Assembly (NCBI GenBank): GCA_902806565.1
Contig: CADCXA010000009.1
Span: 496,001 to 560,000 of the forward strand
Direction of reading: 5' to 3'
DNA: 64,000 bases
DNA from: Hypoxylon rubiginosum
Lineage: Eukaryota > Ascomycota > Sordariomycetes > Xylariales > Hypoxylaceae
The notes beneath the pieces are model-generated. The model worked only from the letters and a program-made list of their open reading frames with translations, was not told where the DNA came from and did not search any database. A program made the translations under genes and the position numbers. Position 1 is the stretch's first letter. Each line of letters starts with the position of its first letter. Of this stretch, positions 11,525 through 23,194 are shown piece by piece.

Positions 11525-12329
11525 GATAATGTATTACTGATATTCGATGAATCAATTGGTGTCAGGAATTTCCATCGAAACTGCAAGCACTGGAAACTGT
11601 ACCTAGTGCAACTCGTATGGTTCGGCGATAAAAATTACAGTACGTCCATAAATCCTACTGAATGGAAAAAGGGGGGGGGATTGCATCTAAGACGCCACTC
11701 GAGTATCCGAAACTTGAACACCAGGTTCTCTCTTAGACACCGCCATTTGGCATTATGGCTGCCATAGATACTAACGAACACGTCAGCTGCCTAGATAGAA
11801 TACATATCTTTTGTTGGGGTAGACATCCACGTACCCTCCGGGCCATGTACGACACTGAGTATATGACGGGCGCTAGAAGCAGCCCTGCATGTATATCGAG
11901 CAAGGTGTCAAGATACATGTAGATACATAGAAGGTACTCCATTACTCTTAAATACAACCAATGTGCCTAGCCGTCTCAACTGCCAAGAGCTGTTGGTGAT
12001 TTTGTGTTGGAAAACATGCAGCATCCCGATTCCAGGTGGGGAGTTCATTTATTTGCGCAAAGGAATTGAGATTGCAGCGCTTAAAGGATACGTCTACCTC
12101 ACAAGTCAAATGCAACGAATGTACCTAGATAGGTAGGTAATAATAGAACCTGATTCATTAGGTTTCACACGCTGTACAAAGACTTGACTGGTTGTATAGG
12201 CGAGAAGCCGCCCGTTCGCCCCCCCCTGCAAATAAATCATCTCGTTGACAGTGCCTTCTCCCCCTATATTACACAGTCCAAAAGATTTCCCTCTATGCCC
12301 GATTTGCCTTCACTCGCCCTCTTAGTTCC
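11525..12329. other. Shared divergent promoter region
   Basis: 805 bp between the FAD monooxygenase and the MFS gene, which are transcribed away from each other. It contains a G run (about 11671-11680), a C run (about 12219) and dispersed TAGGTAGGTA motifs. No gene seen. Confidence 0.5.
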
Positions 12330-14048
12330 ATGTCTTCAACGAAAGGGGTAACTACCGAGCTAACTTCTTCTTCTCCAATGGCTAATGAGGTGCCCCAACC
12401 AGAAAAGGCTGGGGGTCACGATACACAGCTATCAGCTAGTGACCATGAGGGTACTGAAGTTAAGCGCGATGTTACTGGGGTTCGCTGGTTCATCGTCGTT
12501 GCCGCTGTATTATCCTCTACGTTTCTTTATGCCTTAGACAATACCGTCACGGCCAATGTTCGACCAAGCATGGTAGAAACCTTCGGTAGTACCGACATCC
12601 TTACATGGCTCTCTGTTTCGTATCCTATGGGCGAAGTAGGATCCAACCCAGTCTGGTACGTGGCCGTAAGTTTTTGTTGTGTTCCGTCGCGGTACTGACT
12701 CTAGCCAGGGGCAAGTTGAATAAATATTTCAACAACAAGCGTCTATATCTTGGAGCGTTGCTCATATTTGAAGTTGGTTCGGCCGTAATCGGATCTGCAC
12801 AGTCTGTCGAGGCCGTTATTATCGGTCGAGTGGTGGCCGGTGTTGGCGGGTCCGGAATTTATGTCGGCACCGTCAATTTAATATCCGCCATGACCATCCC
12901 TACGGAACGCAACCAGTACCTTAGTTTTGTAGGCATGATGTGGGCTTTGGGTACCATCATAGGCCCCATCGTCGGTGGCGCTTTTGCCGACTCCTCAGCT
13001 ACTTGGAGATGGGCTTTTTACATCAACATCATCATCGCCGCCCTCGCCGCGCCAGCGTGCATTGCCTTCATCCCGCGAATAGTTCCTTCGACGTTGGGAA
13101 CCTTGTTCGCACGTATCAGGCGCATTGATTTTGTCGGTGCAATCCTGTTCCTCGGTGGTGTCGTCACTATCATCATGATACTAGGTTGTGGGGGTTCTAT
13201 CTATGCCTGGGATAGCGGGCAGATGATCGGTCTCTATGTAGCAACAGTCATCATCTGGGTGGTGTTTGGATTGCAACAGCGGCTAAGCTTGTTCACAACT
13301 GACCGTCTATTTCCAGTGCAGCTCATAGGCAATTGGGAGATAGTCAATTTGTTCTCCTGGACATCTATCGCAATAGCAAACGTGGTTGTTACTGTTTATA
13401 CTCTACCCCTTTTCTTCCAATTCACCTACGGCGATTCGGCACTGCGCGCGGCAGTTTGGACGCTTCCCTTCCTCGGGGCTGCCATGGTTAGTTGCGGTGC
13501 GAGCGGCCCAATCTTTCCTAGGTTGCCCATTTATATGCCTTGGTTTGCCGTATCTGCGGCGATAATGCTCGTCGGCGCAGGCCTCCTCACAACCATCGAT
13601 TATAATACCTCCCGCAGCGCTATTGCCGGGTTCACAGTCATCGAGGGGCTCGGTTGCGGGCCTATTATGCAGCTAGGGTATATTGTTGGTTAAATTAAGG
13701 CATCTCGTACCGCCGTGTTGGACGTTATTGTATTTTTAACTTGCGTGTAAATGGCTGGCCTTGCGTTGTCTCTGGGTATTGCGACGACTGTTTTCTTGAA
13801 TGGAGCCACGTATGATATCTCTACGATTTTTCCCGACTCATTGAGCGACTTTATATAAGCTAGTATTGCCTAATGGAGCTAGGACCACTTTTCTGGAAGA
13901 TCTCAGTCCCGGCTTGCGCCTCCGTGTCGTGGAGGCCATCGCCAGCGCTGCTGGGAAGGTGTTTTACCTTAACGTAGCGGGGGCGGCTCTGGGCCTCCTA
14001 ACATCATTAGTGATGAAGCGTGAGAGACTACAGTTGGGAACAAATTAA
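12330..14048 (+). pseudogene. DHA14-type MFS drug/metabolite exporter, decayed
   Basis: Exon 1 is 12330-12655, a 53-bp intron follows, and exon 2 starts at 12709; the join gives NPVWGKLNKYF as in fungal toxin-efflux transporters. LSVSYPMGEVGS, VVAGVGGSGIYVG, GPIVGGAFADSSATWRWAFYIN and YAWDSGQMIGL are classic 14-TM MFS landmarks. After LGYIVG, the frame meets TAA at 13691, 13748 and 13856, yet the sequence between and beyond them continues as good family sequence (MAGLALSLGIATTVFLNGA). All three stops sit where Gln is plausible, so CAA to TAA changes would explain them. A one-base insertion near 13871 then shifts the frame; the tail resumes as ARTTFLEDLSPGLRLRVVEAI and ends at 14048. The last quarter is therefore not translatable as it stands. 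Confidence 0.85.
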
Positions 14049-14482
14049 CCTGCTGTTTGGATTGTTAATTCTCTTATTCTGAGGATTATGAGAATTACTG
14101 GATCTTCTAGCTCGGTAGAGTTCAAAGGAATTTATATTCAGAATCGCGCTCGATATAACACCCAAAATCACAAATGTACGATACAACATAAGGTACCTTC
14201 GCAAGATCACCCGAACAATGGGGAAACAACATTATTGCACTGTACATGTGGAAACGCCAGACAAAGAGGCCTACCAAATCAGGAAACCATTCTAGTACCC
14301 ATCTACCCTAATATCCAAGTGACTGATCCTTCCTGCTAAGAGACCACAATACTTTACAACGAGAGGCGAAGAGGCCATGAGAGGGTAAGGTCCCAGACCC
14401 GAGCAACGAGAAGCTAATGTCTGACATTTCTAGCCTTAGCGTACCTTCCCTTCCCGCCCGCAAAATTCCACGGGTCTCGCAA
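14049..14482. other. Intergenic spacer between converging genes
   Basis: 434 bp between the 3' ends of the MFS pseudogene and the rhodopsin-domain gene. No gene or notable structure seen. Confidence 0.6.
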
Positions 14483-15945
14483 TCATGGATTATGATGGTA
14501 GATTGGGTGGCGAGAAACTTCTATGTCGCTGTCCACACGAATGGATTCTTGGGGGACTGAGTTTGTCTCAGAGTGTCCGCTGCGTATGGAAGCCATATAC
14601 TGGTCCTGACCAGTAGCGATGACCGGCATACCTGATCTGTCTTTAGTTGAAACGGGCATTTGCCCTAACATCAAGGCCTCTTGGTCATCTATAGTGTTTG
14701 AGTCTTTAGGTCTGAGGTAGTGGCTGTCTTGGGCGAATGTCGGGATTGATATGTTTCCACTCCGGCTACGCAGCCCGCTGCTGCTGCTACGAAAAGAGCT
14801 CCGCATTAGCGAGATTTTTCTTGCAAGTGGCGATAAGTAGTGTTGCTCGATATGTCTGCCTAGGGGCAACATAGCCGGTAGGCAAATGCTAAGAAGGGTT
14901 ATAGGTGGTTCGGCAGTTACCCAATACACGACGGTGACGCCAGCGTCTGTGAGAAAGTTAGAGGTACCGATCACCTAAAAGCTCAAATATTTAGGTACCC
15001 AGGTACCTGTACCTACATGTGAGGTCGGTATCTAATGAGTTACCAGATGTAAGGACGGTGATTAAACGGCCTAGAGAGACGATGACGACGCTGTAGAGTG
15101 GTTATGTTAGCAAGTTAAATCAGTAGCCATCCGCCGGCCAATGTATCTCTGACCTATATCCAAAGAAAAACATGATTGAGATACCAAGCTTCCGCCCATT
15201 ACTTGTTTGGAGGCCCCATATCTTGGGTAATGGTAGAATCAGAATGATGAGGTCAATAGCAACGCTGGGAACAGCACTGCCGATGAACAAGCTGGTAGTG
15301 GATCCATATTTTCCGTAGGTAATTGCAAGATCCCAATTCTTCGCAACAGGGTCACACATGAAGAAGGTGCCGAATACGATACCCAGGAACCAAGCGATAT
15401 TCAGCGCGTGGGCCACGTATCTAACCAGATTGAACCAAAGGGCGTTGGTGTAGTCTGGGAAAAGGCGGTCCAGGAATAGTAGTGCGGATGCCTTTGTAAT
15501 AAAGAGCGCGGTATCGTAGTTAAGGTAAATGGCAAAGATGACCTTTACTATCATGGCAATGTTCTCCATTGGGAGCGTCCAGATATGAAAACCAACTCCG
15601 AAGTGTATTGTCACTAAGGTAAGCACCTGCTAGCCGACTAAGAACGGCTACAGGTATGGTTAGAGAAGCTAGAGCAGCTTAGATACGCCACATCGAAGTT
15701 AGACTTACCACAGGTAATAGTGCTACCCAGTCATCCCACCAGAAACGGGGTTTCTGTCCTGGACCGGACGACCCCAGAGCTCGGGACAGAAAACGTAGAC
15801 ATATCGCGGTGACTACCACGATTATCATGACAATATTAAATGCGCGAAGACCTGGGCCGCGATTTTCGTTCGCAGTCTCAGTAGGTGGCACGAAGCTTGG
15901 GTCCATATCTTGGAATGATAGCGTGCCGCGCGGCTGGGTTAGCAT
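14483..15945 (-). CDS. SAT4/PTH11-type rhodopsin-domain integral membrane protein
   Basis: Four exons: 15945-15709, 15626-15154, 15090-15017 and 14946-14483, with introns of 82, 63 and 70 bp; 1248 nt, 415 aa, all phases consistent. The product has the fungal-specific Rhodopsin domain with seven predicted membrane helices: RFWWDDWVALLPV, HIWTLPMENIAMIVKV, TKASALLFLDRLF, CDPVAKNW, IDLIILILPLPKIWGLQ, VSLGRLITVLTSGN and TAEPPITLLSICLPAMLPL. These proteins sit in the plasma membrane; some act like G-protein-coupled receptors in surface sensing. A Ser-rich cytosolic tail of about 130 residues follows. The start is uncertain: Met at 15906 is equally plausible. The first exon-exon join is slightly shorter than the family norm. 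Confidence 0.85.
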
Positions 15946-16012
15946 GCTCGCCCCGTCTCCAGATGTGTACTCAGACTCGGGCAGTTTCAACAGAATAGAT
16001 CCACTAGACGAA

Positions 16013-17014
16013 ATGAGACCATACTCTGTTACTAACGCCGGACTTGCGATAGAGTTGGTCGTGATTCATAGCTGGACCTACATATTCGTCGTCCTCAATG
16101 CGGCTAGGGATCGCAGGAAAAGATATGAACGGGCTTGTATTCCGTTACGAAGAGTTTCCCATACGAACCAATTCGATCGCCTAGCTTTCCCCAACCATCC
16201 TATTCACCTCACGATGTCGGCCAGCTCTGGAGTAAATAGACCATACATTAGTGAGCTTCTAGGAGAAGAGACGCTGTATAGGCAACCTATCATTGTTCGA
16301 TCATTACGCCAGACATCGGACGAGAAAGTGCAGCGGGCGCTCACGATGCCTTCCAAGGCCACCTACAATGTGCTTATCCTATTAGACCCTTGGGCCCCTG
16401 AACTGCGTATATACGAAGATCAAGCCCCTTCGCTCATACGACAGATATCAAAGCATAATCAAGGCATCAATTTACATAGATACGACTGGAGTGATGAGAA
16501 TATCAGCCTCAAGACAAGTACGATTGCCTTGCGACCACTTTCTTCGAGTGGATTCAAAATACACACAGCTATCATCAGACTCGGACATTGGGGACGGGAC
16601 TGTTATAACTTATTAATCGCAGTTAGGACGGCATCAAGAGGGACCGGGGAGCGAGATATGTGGTTTTGCAAGGTCTTGCCCCACCGCTACCACGACGACT
16701 ACAACAACGACGACGACTATTCAGGTTACGTGTACGAGCAAGAGTTAGATGGAATTGTTAAAGGCAAGGAGCAAGACGGGTGGGATGTCTCCCGTGACAA
16801 GGACATTAGCGTAGCAGTAGGGGAAATCCTGATGTCAAATGAAGGATTTGAGGTACGCGCCTTTTACTTGGCTGGCGGTGGCCTAGTGGATGGATACTCG
16901 AGCGGTCTAGTCGGCCATGTCCCGGAATCACTGGAAGAGACGAGCGAATTGTCAGATAAAGCAGGGACGCTATTTTCGCCGGTGATAGCCTACACTGGTT
17001 CTCATGATGTATAA
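16013..17014 (+). CDS. Hypothetical protein, possible C-terminal HET fragment
   Basis: Open frame with an ATG at 16013 (a later ATG lies at 16214), ending TAA; 333 aa from the first. The first 70 residues (LAIELVVIHSWTYIFVVLNA, ACIPLRRVSHTNQFDRLAF) resemble the region downstream of the HET domain in long incompatibility proteins, but there is no HET domain upstream: the frame runs straight into the first exon of the oppositely oriented rhodopsin-domain gene. The rest is unrecognised, with an acidic Tyr/Asp stretch (YHDDYNNDDDYSGY). It could be a truncated HET gene left by a rearrangement, or a distinct orphan. The assignment is tentative. Confidence 0.45.
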   Translation: MRPYSVTNAGLAIELVVIHSWTYIFVVLNAARDRRKRYERACIPLRRVSHTNQFDRLAFPNHPIHLTMSASSGVNRPYISELLGEETLYRQPIIVRSLRQTSDEKVQRALTMPSKATYNVLILLDPWAPELRIYEDQAPSLIRQISKHNQGINLHRYDWSDENISLKTSTIALRPLSSSGFKIHTAIIRLGHWGRDCYNLLIAVRTASRGTGERDMWFCKVLPHRYHDDYNNDDDYSGYVYEQELDGIVKGKEQDGWDVSRDKDISVAVGEILMSNEGFEVRAFYLAGGGLVDGYSSGLVGHVPESLEETSELSDKAGTLFSPVIAYTGSHDV

Positions 17015-17130
17015 GTAGTTAATGACAAATAAATATATCTAGACGTTGCAGCTTCATAAATATCATATCTGGTCTAAATCCAAACCGCTCAAAGCAAATC
17101 TACCCCACCCCAACCCAAAACAGGGGCCTC

Positions 17131-20100
17131 CTAATACACCTCTAGCACGTACCGCCCGTCTTCCTTGAGGCGGTCGATCTCCTTGGTGGCGTCGACCTTC
17201 TTCTTCCCGCCCGCCTTGGCCTCGGCGGCGATGGCCTCCTTGAGGACGTCGGTGACGTCGGGCACGGGCCACGTGGGGCCGCAGAGGTAGAAGGAGCCCT
17301 CGTCCCGGATGTACGCCTGCACGATGTCGCCGAGGGTCTGGCGCATGCGGTCCTGGATGTAGATCTTCTGGGGCTGGTCGCGCGAGAAGGCCGCGCCGAG
17401 CAGCGTGATGACGCCCGCGTCCACGTACGCCTCCCACTCCTCGCCGTAGAGGTACTCCTCGCGCTGGTGCCGGGACCCGAGGTACAGGAGGATGGCCCCG
17501 ATGTCCTTGCCCTGGGCCTTCTGCATGGCGCGGTACTGGATGAAGGCGCGGAACGGGGCTAGGCCGGTACCGAGACCGGCCATGATGAGGGGAGCGTCGT
17601 CGCGAGTGGGCAATTTCATGACCGAGGGTTTGACAGATGCGGTGACGGCAGCTCCTACTGGCAGACGACTAAGGTAGCGAGTTGCCTGGCCGTATCGCGT
17701 ACGTCCCTTAGAATCAACCCAGTCCACGACCACAATCATGAGGGCGACTGCATTGGGCGTCACCGCTTGGGCTGAGGCAATCGAATACTCACGGCGCTTT
17801 AAAGGTCCGACAAGGCCGACAAGCTCCGAGAAACTGGGGTGGGCAGACTTGAACTCTTCAAATACATCGGCGAACGTGATCATATCAATCTCCGCACGCC
17901 GCTTGAACTCCTCGGCTCCCTCCGGAGTGCCAAGCGAAGCAAGTTTCTTCTTCTCAAGCTCATCGGTGGCGAACTCGGCAAGGGTTTCATAGAACCGTTT
18001 AGGTGGCTTGCCAAAGATGTCAATGTTCTGCACCAACGACTGATATATAGTTCTCGTCTCCAGGATGTCGGCGCTCTCCCTGGATGGTACTTGGACAAGG
18101 TCATCCGCGTTCAAGCCGTAGGATTCGATAAACTCGCCGACCAGATCAGCATCGTTATCTGCATGTATTCCAAGAGCCTCGCCTATCTTGTACGTTAGGC
18201 CTGAATTGCCGAGGTCGAATTCGATGTGGAAGATGTTTCGGTCGTAAGTGGCAGGTGTAAGTCTACGGTTCTCTTTGACGTGAATGGTATGCGTCTTGAC
18301 TGTTAGGTCAGGACGCAGAGTAATGTCAGTTGCGTATGCCTCCTTGAACACAAGACCTTTAGCAGCGGATTCCCAGTTGCCGAGTTGTAGATCTTGTTCC
18401 GTTTCTTGCTTCTTGAATGGCACGAAACTGTTCGTCTTGAGTACCTGGGGGAGGTTCTGAGACGCATCGTCCGCAGTATCGGCCCACGACTCCGGAACCT
18501 CGAATTGCTTGAGGGACTTCTCCAAGGCATCAACGCATTCGTCTAGAGTTGAGGGGTTGGCTTCCAGTGTAGCCAATTTCTCTAGGATTTCATGCTTGAG
18601 GTCAGGCTGTGCGAGCTTGAGGAAAGAAAGCTCAATAAGCAACCTCGCAGCGTCAAAATCGGCCTCAAACGCCGGAGAAGAAGCCGAGTCCAAAATGTGA
18701 AGTGAGATGTTCCTTGCTTGTACATCTCTACGAATGGTGGCAGGAATTCGCTTTTCTGCCTCCTCATCCTTGAAGTTCGGTAGCTTGAGGATCAATTTTC
18801 CGTTATCCTTAACGCTCTTGGATACGGCTACTTCCTTCAGCAGTTTCTCCTCGCCAACCAAAACAACATCGGCTTCTTCAGCAGCATAGGGAGCATCAAT
18901 AGTCTTCTTGGATAGCCTGAGATCAGATCGCACGACACCACCTTGTACCAGGTTATCATGAGATTCGTTCAAGTAGACATTGCTAGTCGAATCTCGAGAC
19001 AAGAGACCTCCAACAACGGATGGCGCTGAAAGGGAGACAGAGTCGTCAGTGTCCCAGAATATGTACTGCTGTACAGACTCGAGCTGGGGAAGCTGGATAC
19101 GGGAGATAGCCGTCTTTCCCGTGGCTTGGGTAATCGTGGCAACAAAGCTAGACGGAGTGAACGCTTGCGAAGCTGAATATTTGATGTCTGTGACGGAGGG
19201 AGACGCAGTCCACTTGCTTGAGAAGGCCACAGTTGTGAGCACGTCTGAGTATAGGATGGACTGAACTGACGTATCAGATACAGCGGATTCAGTTGGTACT
19301 TGACCGAGAACAGCAATATTTCGGACGGAGGCGGGAAGAGCTTTAATGAAAGCTTCTTCAATGAAGGGCCGGTATATCCTAACGACGACGGCACCGACTG
19401 GAATTCCATCGGCAGCAAGCTTCGAGATGACCTGCCTAGCAAGCTGGGCCTCCACACTACCAAAAACCACATAAACAGTTTCGGCGGCATTATGACCGAC
19501 ATATTCAAAAGGTTCGTAGTCGGTGCCGAGTTCGTCATTAAAAGCCTGAAGAAGCTCGAGAACCTTGCCCGCATTGTCAAGTCGCTTGTTCAAGCCCTCC
19601 GCTATCTTGGAGATATTCTTAAAGACTTCGGCAACACCAACTTGACTTAGAACGTCGATGACCCTCAAGGTCTCGCGAAAAGTACGCACGCCGTCGTATA
19701 TATGAATGGTGGGCAGGATCTTGGCTACTAATGTAGCGAAGAGCGACATATGCTGGGCCTCGTAGGCAGAACCACTCGATATGAGTCCGAGTCCCAGCTC
19801 TTCAGATAATTGCAAAGCAGTGCCATACTCGGCCACGAGGCCGGCATCGGCAGTATAATCGGTAGCGGCTATGTGGGCGACGAAGGGGCTAGCAACTCCG
19901 TAGAGCAGAGCCAATTGGTCTAAGGCGGAGCGTAGATGGCGCAAGCTAAGCGACGGCGCTAACAGAGTCTGGGGAATGTGCCTCTTGCTCAGGTCGAAGT
20001 CCTTCGAGAAGATGTAGCCAAGGGCAAATGCGCCGGCACCAGTTCGAGTCTGGAGAGGTAGGACGGCAGTAGGGTATCCGTGTATGTTCTTTTCACCATT

Positions 20101-20313
20101 CCGGGCCCAATCCTTCGCGGCGACGTCAAGATCGAAAGTATCGGGCGAATAGGCAAAGATCTTGTCGGACAGAGCGTAGGCAATCTGCTGAACGAGCAAT
20201 TGGCCGGTGACATAAGTAGGGCCGGATATCGACGATAGGGGAACGGGTTGACCGAAGGGCAGAGTCGACGACTGCGTTTTGAACTCGGCGCGAGAGGTTT
20301 TCGTCTCCGGCAT
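17131..20313 (-). CDS. MET10: Sulfite reductase [NADPH] flavoprotein component (MET10-type)
   Basis: Intronless, 1060 aa from the ATG at 20313 (a more upstream Met at 20367 is possible), close to yeast Met10 in length. The N-terminal two thirds are pyruvate-ferredoxin-oxidoreductase-like; the last 400 residues are a ferredoxin-NADP reductase module: an FAD region with RREYSIASAQ, the NADPH-binding GLGTGLAPFRAFIQYRA, LLYLGSRHQREEYLYGEE, and a C-terminal FYLCGPTWPVPDVTDVLKEA. With the Met5 haemoprotein it transfers electrons from NADPH to reduce sulfite to sulfide in the cytosol. The 3' 400 bp is far more GC-rich than the rest. MET22/HAL2, from the same sulfate assimilation route, lies 33 kb away. 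Confidence 0.95.
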   Translation of the reverse strand: MPETKTSRAEFKTQSSTLPFGQPVPLSSISGPTYVTGQLLVQQIAYALSDKIFAYSPDTFDLDVAAKDWARNGEKNIHGYPTAVLPLQTRTGAGAFALGYIFSKDFDLSKRHIPQTLLAPSLSLRHLRSALDQLALLYGVASPFVAHIAATDYTADAGLVAEYGTALQLSEELGLGLISSGSAYEAQHMSLFATLVAKILPTIHIYDGVRTFRETLRVIDVLSQVGVAEVFKNISKIAEGLNKRLDNAGKVLELLQAFNDELGTDYEPFEYVGHNAAETVYVVFGSVEAQLARQVISKLAADGIPVGAVVVRIYRPFIEEAFIKALPASVRNIAVLGQVPTESAVSDTSVQSILYSDVLTTVAFSSKWTASPSVTDIKYSASQAFTPSSFVATITQATGKTAISRIQLPQLESVQQYIFWDTDDSVSLSAPSVVGGLLSRDSTSNVYLNESHDNLVQGGVVRSDLRLSKKTIDAPYAAEEADVVLVGEEKLLKEVAVSKSVKDNGKLILKLPNFKDEEAEKRIPATIRRDVQARNISLHILDSASSPAFEADFDAARLLIELSFLKLAQPDLKHEILEKLATLEANPSTLDECVDALEKSLKQFEVPESWADTADDASQNLPQVLKTNSFVPFKKQETEQDLQLGNWESAAKGLVFKEAYATDITLRPDLTVKTHTIHVKENRRLTPATYDRNIFHIEFDLGNSGLTYKIGEALGIHADNDADLVGEFIESYGLNADDLVQVPSRESADILETRTIYQSLVQNIDIFGKPPKRFYETLAEFATDELEKKKLASLGTPEGAEEFKRRAEIDMITFADVFEEFKSAHPSFSELVGLVGPLKRREYSIASAQAVTPNAVALMIVVVDWVDSKGRTRYGQATRYLSRLPVGAAVTASVKPSVMKLPTRDDAPLIMAGLGTGLAPFRAFIQYRAMQKAQGKDIGAILLYLGSRHQREEYLYGEEWEAYVDAGVITLLGAAFSRDQPQKIYIQDRMRQTLGDIVQAYIRDEGSFYLCGPTWPVPDVTDVLKEAIAAEAKAGGKKKVDATKEIDRLKEDGRYVLEVY

Positions 20314-21332
20314 GGTGATCTGGTCGGCAAGAGCTCCTCCGCTGCTTTCAGATTGCTTCAATTGCATCCTACTCTCTCCTATCGGGCTCCTTGGAGGCCG
20401 AAACTTGTGGGAATAGGAATTTGCGAATTCCTCCTGGAAACACACACAGGTGGATTAGATCAGACAGATCTACCACCACTTAAAATCGAGAGACTACAAA
20501 GTGAATGGAAGGCTTTCGGTTTGGAACAGACGATCAAATGTGTCTAGAAACTACTGATCAAGTCCAGGTTGACTGCTCTCTAGTCGAAGGGCGGGAGAGC
20601 GAGATACACTGATACCTATCTTCGGTATCGAGATGCTTCAGAACCAACACGAACGGAGACCACTTCGGAAAGGAGAAAATACGATTATATTATTCTATAA
20701 CCCCAATTAAAAAAAGAATAAAAAAATGGCTAACCTACCTCCACGCCGAAGACGCTCCATACATTTCCTGAGCCCATTTTGCCCTTACCAACTTGGCGGT
20801 TCTCGGTGGTGCGCCGAGCGGCGAACAAGCGGGTGTCGAAGGAAAAAGATGGCGCGAAGTCCTTCATAAATCGCGTTGGGGAATGCGAAAATGCGAGAAT
20901 GCGCCATTCGTCTTTGCAGATGGCGATCACGCAATCGTCCGCTAATCCTTAACGAGTTTAGCTTTGGGTATATGCCAGATTGCACCATTGAAAATGCCGC
21001 GACCCGGTCCAGGCTATCGATCAGTACATATGTAGCCGGTAGTATGGATCTGACAGGGGTATTTGTTCTAGAATTGTTCCTCGGGACCCTACATCAACAG
21101 CTTTTTCATGTTGAATGTCATCATTTTTCAATCAATCATTTCTTAGCATCGAGATATAATTATATGAAAAACCAAGTAAGTATGAACGACAGGTATATCA
21201 AGGAGAATATGTTTGATTCCTATCAGCGCAATTTGGTTTTCCCCTGATAGCCCGTCATGTATCACCATTGTTGATTACCGGATATCCAGCGGTCCATTGC
21301 TAAAGATCTCAGTATCTCCTAACACCACAGAC
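20314..21332. other. MET10 upstream region
   Basis: About 1 kb between the MET10 start and the 3' end of the nitrilase gene, both on the minus strand. It should contain the MET10 promoter. Short open frames at 20730-20988 and 20876-21247 have no coding character. No gene seen. Confidence 0.55.
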
Positions 21333-22379
21333 TCAAAGCTTGCTTTCATCCCTAATCCGAGTATAAGCGTAGTGCCAACCCTCTCCCTTCATGTCTTCTC
21401 TGACTTTGTAATTATCCTCTGCAATCTTCAACACGTTCATGTCCAGATCCACAATCGACATCCCTTCAGAACGCCCCATCTTCCCAAGGGAGCCGATGTG
21501 AGGGACACTAACTTGACTCTGCCCTGCAAAGCTAGTGTTCTCTCCTTTTTCAGGAGGGCCTCCCGCGTTTGCGAATACCACCGCGCAAGTGTTTTCAAAC
21601 GCTCGACTGATCAGCGTGCTGTTCAAAAACAGGGTCTCGCCATCCGGGTTGAGCGCGTATCCTTCCTCCGATACGTCCTTCGTACTCCAAAACGTAGGGA
21701 TGCAGATGATTTGCGCGCCGTCCGAAATCAGTTCCCGGAACGCCTCGGGGAAGGCAAGGTCCCAGCATATCAACAGCCCCACTCGTCCCAACGGCGTATC
21801 GAAAGCTTCATGAGGTTGGTCGGCCGACGAAACCAGATGTCGCCGCTCTGGGTGCCATAGGTTTTTCTTTTGGTATCGCCCAAGGATCTCTCCATTCGAA
21901 GAGATGAAGTATGCGATGTTGTGGAGGGCATCGCCTTGCGGCTCGACGATGGTGCCTGGCACGATACAGATGTTGAGCTCTTTAGCTAGCTCTTGGTATT
22001 TTTTCAGGTACAGTGCCGAGTCTGCACATGACTCCCTAAACCCCGGTTCGTCTGGGACCCAAGAGGTGAGATGGTACTCGGGTAAGACAGCCAGGCGACA
22101 TCCCTCACGAGCGGCATTTTTTATGAATGATTCAGCTTTGGCAAAATTTTCAGCGGGCAAGAGAGGCTATATATAAGGTACGTAAGCTCGTCTATTTTGA
22201 CCTAATCGATGCTCGTGGAAATCTTGTACGATCGTTATCCATGACAAACAGATAAAAGCGTGACGAGGTATGAAAAGCAAAGGTGAAAGGTGGCGGGCCA
22301 GCGGAGGGGTAAAGGGGTAAATCGAACGGCTCACCTTTGGATGAAGCTGAACAAGAGCTACTTTATATATCGGCGCCAT
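21333..22379 (-). CDS. Carbon-nitrogen hydrolase (nitrilase/amidase superfamily)
   Basis: Exon 1 is 22379-22335 (MAPIYKVALVQLHPK), then an intron of 168 bp, then exon 2 at 22166-21333; 292 aa. The Glu-Lys-Cys triad is visible: E45 in LAVLPEYH, K115/K116 in GRYQKKNLWHPER, and C149 in VGLLICWDLAFPE. The superfamily hydrolyses nitriles, amides or carbamoyl compounds through a thioester. Length and the RYQKKNLWHPER block suit the amidase/carbamoylase branches better than true nitrilases, but the substrate cannot be read from the sequence. No targeting signal is seen, so it is probably cytosolic. The intron is longer than the others here, but the first exon fits the family strand-1 motif well. Confidence 0.88.
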
Positions 22380-23194
22380 CTGGATGCATGCACTCTATGT
22401 GATCCGTATATTCGCAATAGCAGTTTGGGTTTTCGGTCAGTCGTCTAGTATTTTAGCTGTTCGAAATGATGGGGTAAGAAGGTGAAGCTGGAAAAGATAA
22501 GGGCGGCTGACAGTTAGCGCTGGCTAAACCCCACTATCTACATCATTGGAGGTTTTCTACAATTCGCAGTTCCTCTTTACTCCTTTACTCCAGTCTCTTT
22601 TACTACATACCCAGCATCCAGTTAGAAAATAACTTGCGTATGAATTAAATGTATACGACGCCATTCACGAACCTATATTAATCTTGAGATCCCACGAAAA
22701 CTATGAACAATAGTGTTAAATCTACAAAAGTTAAGAACTTCAAATCCATTGGATTCCTAATCGCTATCCGGGAAATGCATTTCAAAAGTAACCACATATA
22801 ACAGAGGTCTCGAGGAGACGAAAAAGTGATGCTGCCAAAGAAGCTACTACAGTAGCACAGTAGGTACTACATGTAGCACCTGTCAACTTATCTCTAACGA
22901 ATATCCTAGATGTACATCTATATGCTTTTACATGTACGCCGATACCCTCGTCATTCCTCTCCTACTACATTATGTATACCTTCCTGTGACTTCATCGCAT
23001 GTAGCAGTGTCACAATAATGGAAGCCATGACTGCGCCCTTGGTTGTACGGTATCTACGGCTTGTTTCTTCGATGTCTGCTTTCTCGACAATCGCTTTCTC
23101 GTCTTTGGGCCTAAATTCTTCAACATCACTTCGTCCAAGTTATCCATTTTCTCTAGCAACTTGAAACTTAAATCACTACTGCGTATACTATACA
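22380..23194. other. Intergenic region, divergent promoters
   Basis: 815 bp between the nitrilase gene (minus) and the Cys-rich protein gene (plus). Short repeats of the GTAGCA type (AGTAGCACAGTAGGTACTACATGTAGCACC) occur around 22851-22880. No gene seen. Confidence 0.5.
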
